DNA from: Kofleriaceae bacterium
Lineage (GTDB): Bacteria; Myxococcota_A; Polyangia; Haliangiales; Haliangiaceae
DNA length: 32,081 nt
Assembly (NCBI GenBank): GCA_019912685.1
Contig: JAIOII010001304.1
Location: forward strand, 1-32,081
Reading direction: 5' to 3'
Below are positions 31,403 to 32,081 of the stretch, in pieces. How positions within the stretch are numbered: the stretch's first letter is position 1; each line of letters starts with the position of its first letter. The position numbers and the translations under genes were made by a program. A model generated the notes under the pieces. It was not told where the DNA came from and did not search any database. It saw nothing but the letters and a program-made list of their open reading frames with translations.

Positions 31403-31418
31403 GCGATCCGGCGCATAT

Positions 31419-31434
31419 TGCAGCGGACATGCCC
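31419..31434 (-). promoter_or_regulatory. Sigma-54-type promoter of orphan regulator 2
   Basis: Minus-strand GGGCATGTCCGCTGCA has GGCA, TGCA and GG-N10-GC. The operator centres lie about 52 and 71 bp upstream. The predicted start is about six bases before the ATG. Confidence 0.55.
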
Positions 31435-31476
31435 CGCGCAACCCCGTGACAACACTGAAGACTCGTACTCGCGATC

Positions 31477-31493
31477 GTGACGCCCGCGACCAC
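31477..31493. promoter_or_regulatory. Shared dyad operator, site 12a (weak)
   Basis: GTGAC-gcccgcg-ACCAC, two mismatches, but placed at the exact 19-bp tandem pitch before site 12b. Confidence 0.45.
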
Positions 31494-31495
31494 GC

Positions 31496-31512
31496 GTAAC
31501 CGAAACGGTTAC
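31496..31512. promoter_or_regulatory. Shared dyad operator, site 12b
   Basis: GTAACCGAAACGGTTAC is a palindrome with 7-bp arms around AAA. It overlaps the stop codon of the next gene on the right and lies upstream of orphan regulator 2. Confidence 0.75.
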
Positions 31513-32081
31513 GGGGCAAAGGAACGCGATGCGGCCTCGATCGGGTGCAGGCCGCGGCCGAAGCGCGCCATTGCCTCGCGGTTCTTCTCGAGCTCGCTGT
31601 ACGGCAGGAAGCGCATCCCGAGCGCCCGCACCTGGCGGAACGCGGGCCGCTCGAGCTGCGCGCGGACGTCCTCCTCGCGGGCGTCCGGCGCGACCAGGTA
31701 GAGACCGCGCGTGGTGCGCTCCGGCGCGCCGAGCGCGAGATCGAGCATCCGCACGATACCGCTGTAGATCGACGTCGTGTGCTCGACCTCGAACGCGGCC
31801 GCGACGTCCTCGCTGGTCGCGTCGATCCAGAGGACATCGATCAGTCGCACCGCATCGACGCCCGGATGCCCGGCGACCCATGGCGGCAGCGTGTCGAGAC
31901 AACCGTCGCCGAGCTCGCGCCCCTCGTACGGCCGGCCGCGATCGTTCACCGCGACCCAGACCTCGAAGCCGAGCGCGCGGCCGAGATCACGCAGCCAGCC
32001 CTGCACCTGCGTGTGCGTCACGTCGCCGGCGCGCTGCGCGTCGAGCGCGCCGGCGACGTGACGCACACGCAGGTGCAGGGC
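31509..32081 (-). CDS. PD-(D/E)XK-fold-like protein (partial, 5' end unreliable)
   Basis: At least 180 residues are readable. The segment LIDVLWIDAT followed by AAAFEVEHTTSIYSGIVRML is the pattern of a restriction-endonuclease-like domain with Glu-x-Glu in place of Glu-x-Lys, found at the C-terminus of larger bacterial proteins. A C-terminal part (ALGMRFLPYSELEKN) completes it. The frame stays open to the window edge, and a GTG at 32066 is only an apparent start. The first codons lie inside the perfect inverted repeat at 31998-32081, so the true N-terminus is probably missing. Function unknown. Confidence 0.6.
   Translation of the reverse strand, partial: ALHLRVRHVAGALDAQRAGDVTHTQVQGWLRDLGRALGFEVWVAVNDRGRPYEGRELGDGCLDTLPPWVAGHPGVDAVRLIDVLWIDATSEDVAAAFEVEHTTSIYSGIVRMLDLALGAPERTTRGLYLVAPDAREEDVRAQLERPAFRQVRALGMRFLPYSELEKNREAMARFGRGLHPIEAASRSFAP
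31998..32081. repeat. Perfect 38-bp inverted repeat with 8-base loop at the window end
   Basis: Bases 31998-32035 are the exact reverse complement of 32044-32081, with the loop at 32036-32043, and the second arm ends on the last base of the window. It lies within coding sequence. This is the form expected of a fold-back assembly or amplification artefact at a contig end. Confidence 0.9.

Overview
The window is very GC-rich and densely packed. It is rich in lipoproteins with classical lipoboxes and carries a sigma-54 two-component pair plus sigma-54-type promoters. A Gram-negative delta-type proteobacterium, most plausibly Myxococcota, is my inference; no marker gene proves it. I saw no rRNA, tRNA, CRISPR array, insertion sequence or phage gene.

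Layout. (1) 1-5745, minus strand: the start of an exported protein, then a complete Cu(I)/Ag(I) RND efflux operon (outer-membrane factor, adaptor, CusA pump). (2) 5990-8441, plus strand: a CopA copper ATPase and a 35-residue membrane miniprotein. (3) 8438-14292: a cluster of envelope proteins (FnIII lipoprotein, multicopper oxidase, cytochrome c lipoprotein, glycine/histidine-rich barrel-like protein, another lipoprotein), two SAM methyltransferases and a small Cys-rich protein. (4) 14304-20886: a P2-type cation ATPase operon diverging from a beta-CASP metallo-beta-lactamase operon. Each ends in a member of the L-2-amino-thiazoline-4-carboxylate hydrolase-like family. An AAA-type NTPase gene follows. 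(5) 20952-23827: a histidine kinase and a sigma-54 response regulator. (6) 23788-28044, minus strand: a metal-binding lipoprotein, a small protein and a PaaK-like adenylate-forming enzyme, preceded by a GH57 glycosidase. (7) 28134-32081: a lipoprotein operon, a mannose-1-phosphate guanylyltransferase, two orphan regulators and a truncated nuclease-fold protein.

What ties the window together is regulatory DNA. A 17-bp dyad, GTGAC-N7-GTCAC, occurs at 12 promoter regions (16 sites, some in tandem at an exact 19-bp pitch). Near most of them is a sigma-54-type element (GG-N10-GC with TTGCA or TGCA at -12). At seven promoters the operator centre lies 15-17 bp upstream of the GG. The dyad has the NtrC-type geometry (pentamer-N7-pentamer). 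The sigma-54 response regulator and the two orphan regulators share a nearly identical Fis-type helix-turn-helix, and both orphans sit behind copies of the dyad. I infer one sigma-54 stress regulon covering copper efflux, envelope redox proteins, cation transport and carbohydrate metabolism, with built-in feedback through degenerate-receiver proteins.

The right edge of the window is a perfect 38-bp inverted repeat with an 8-base loop. It looks like a contig-end fold-back artefact, so the last ~45 bases should not be trusted.
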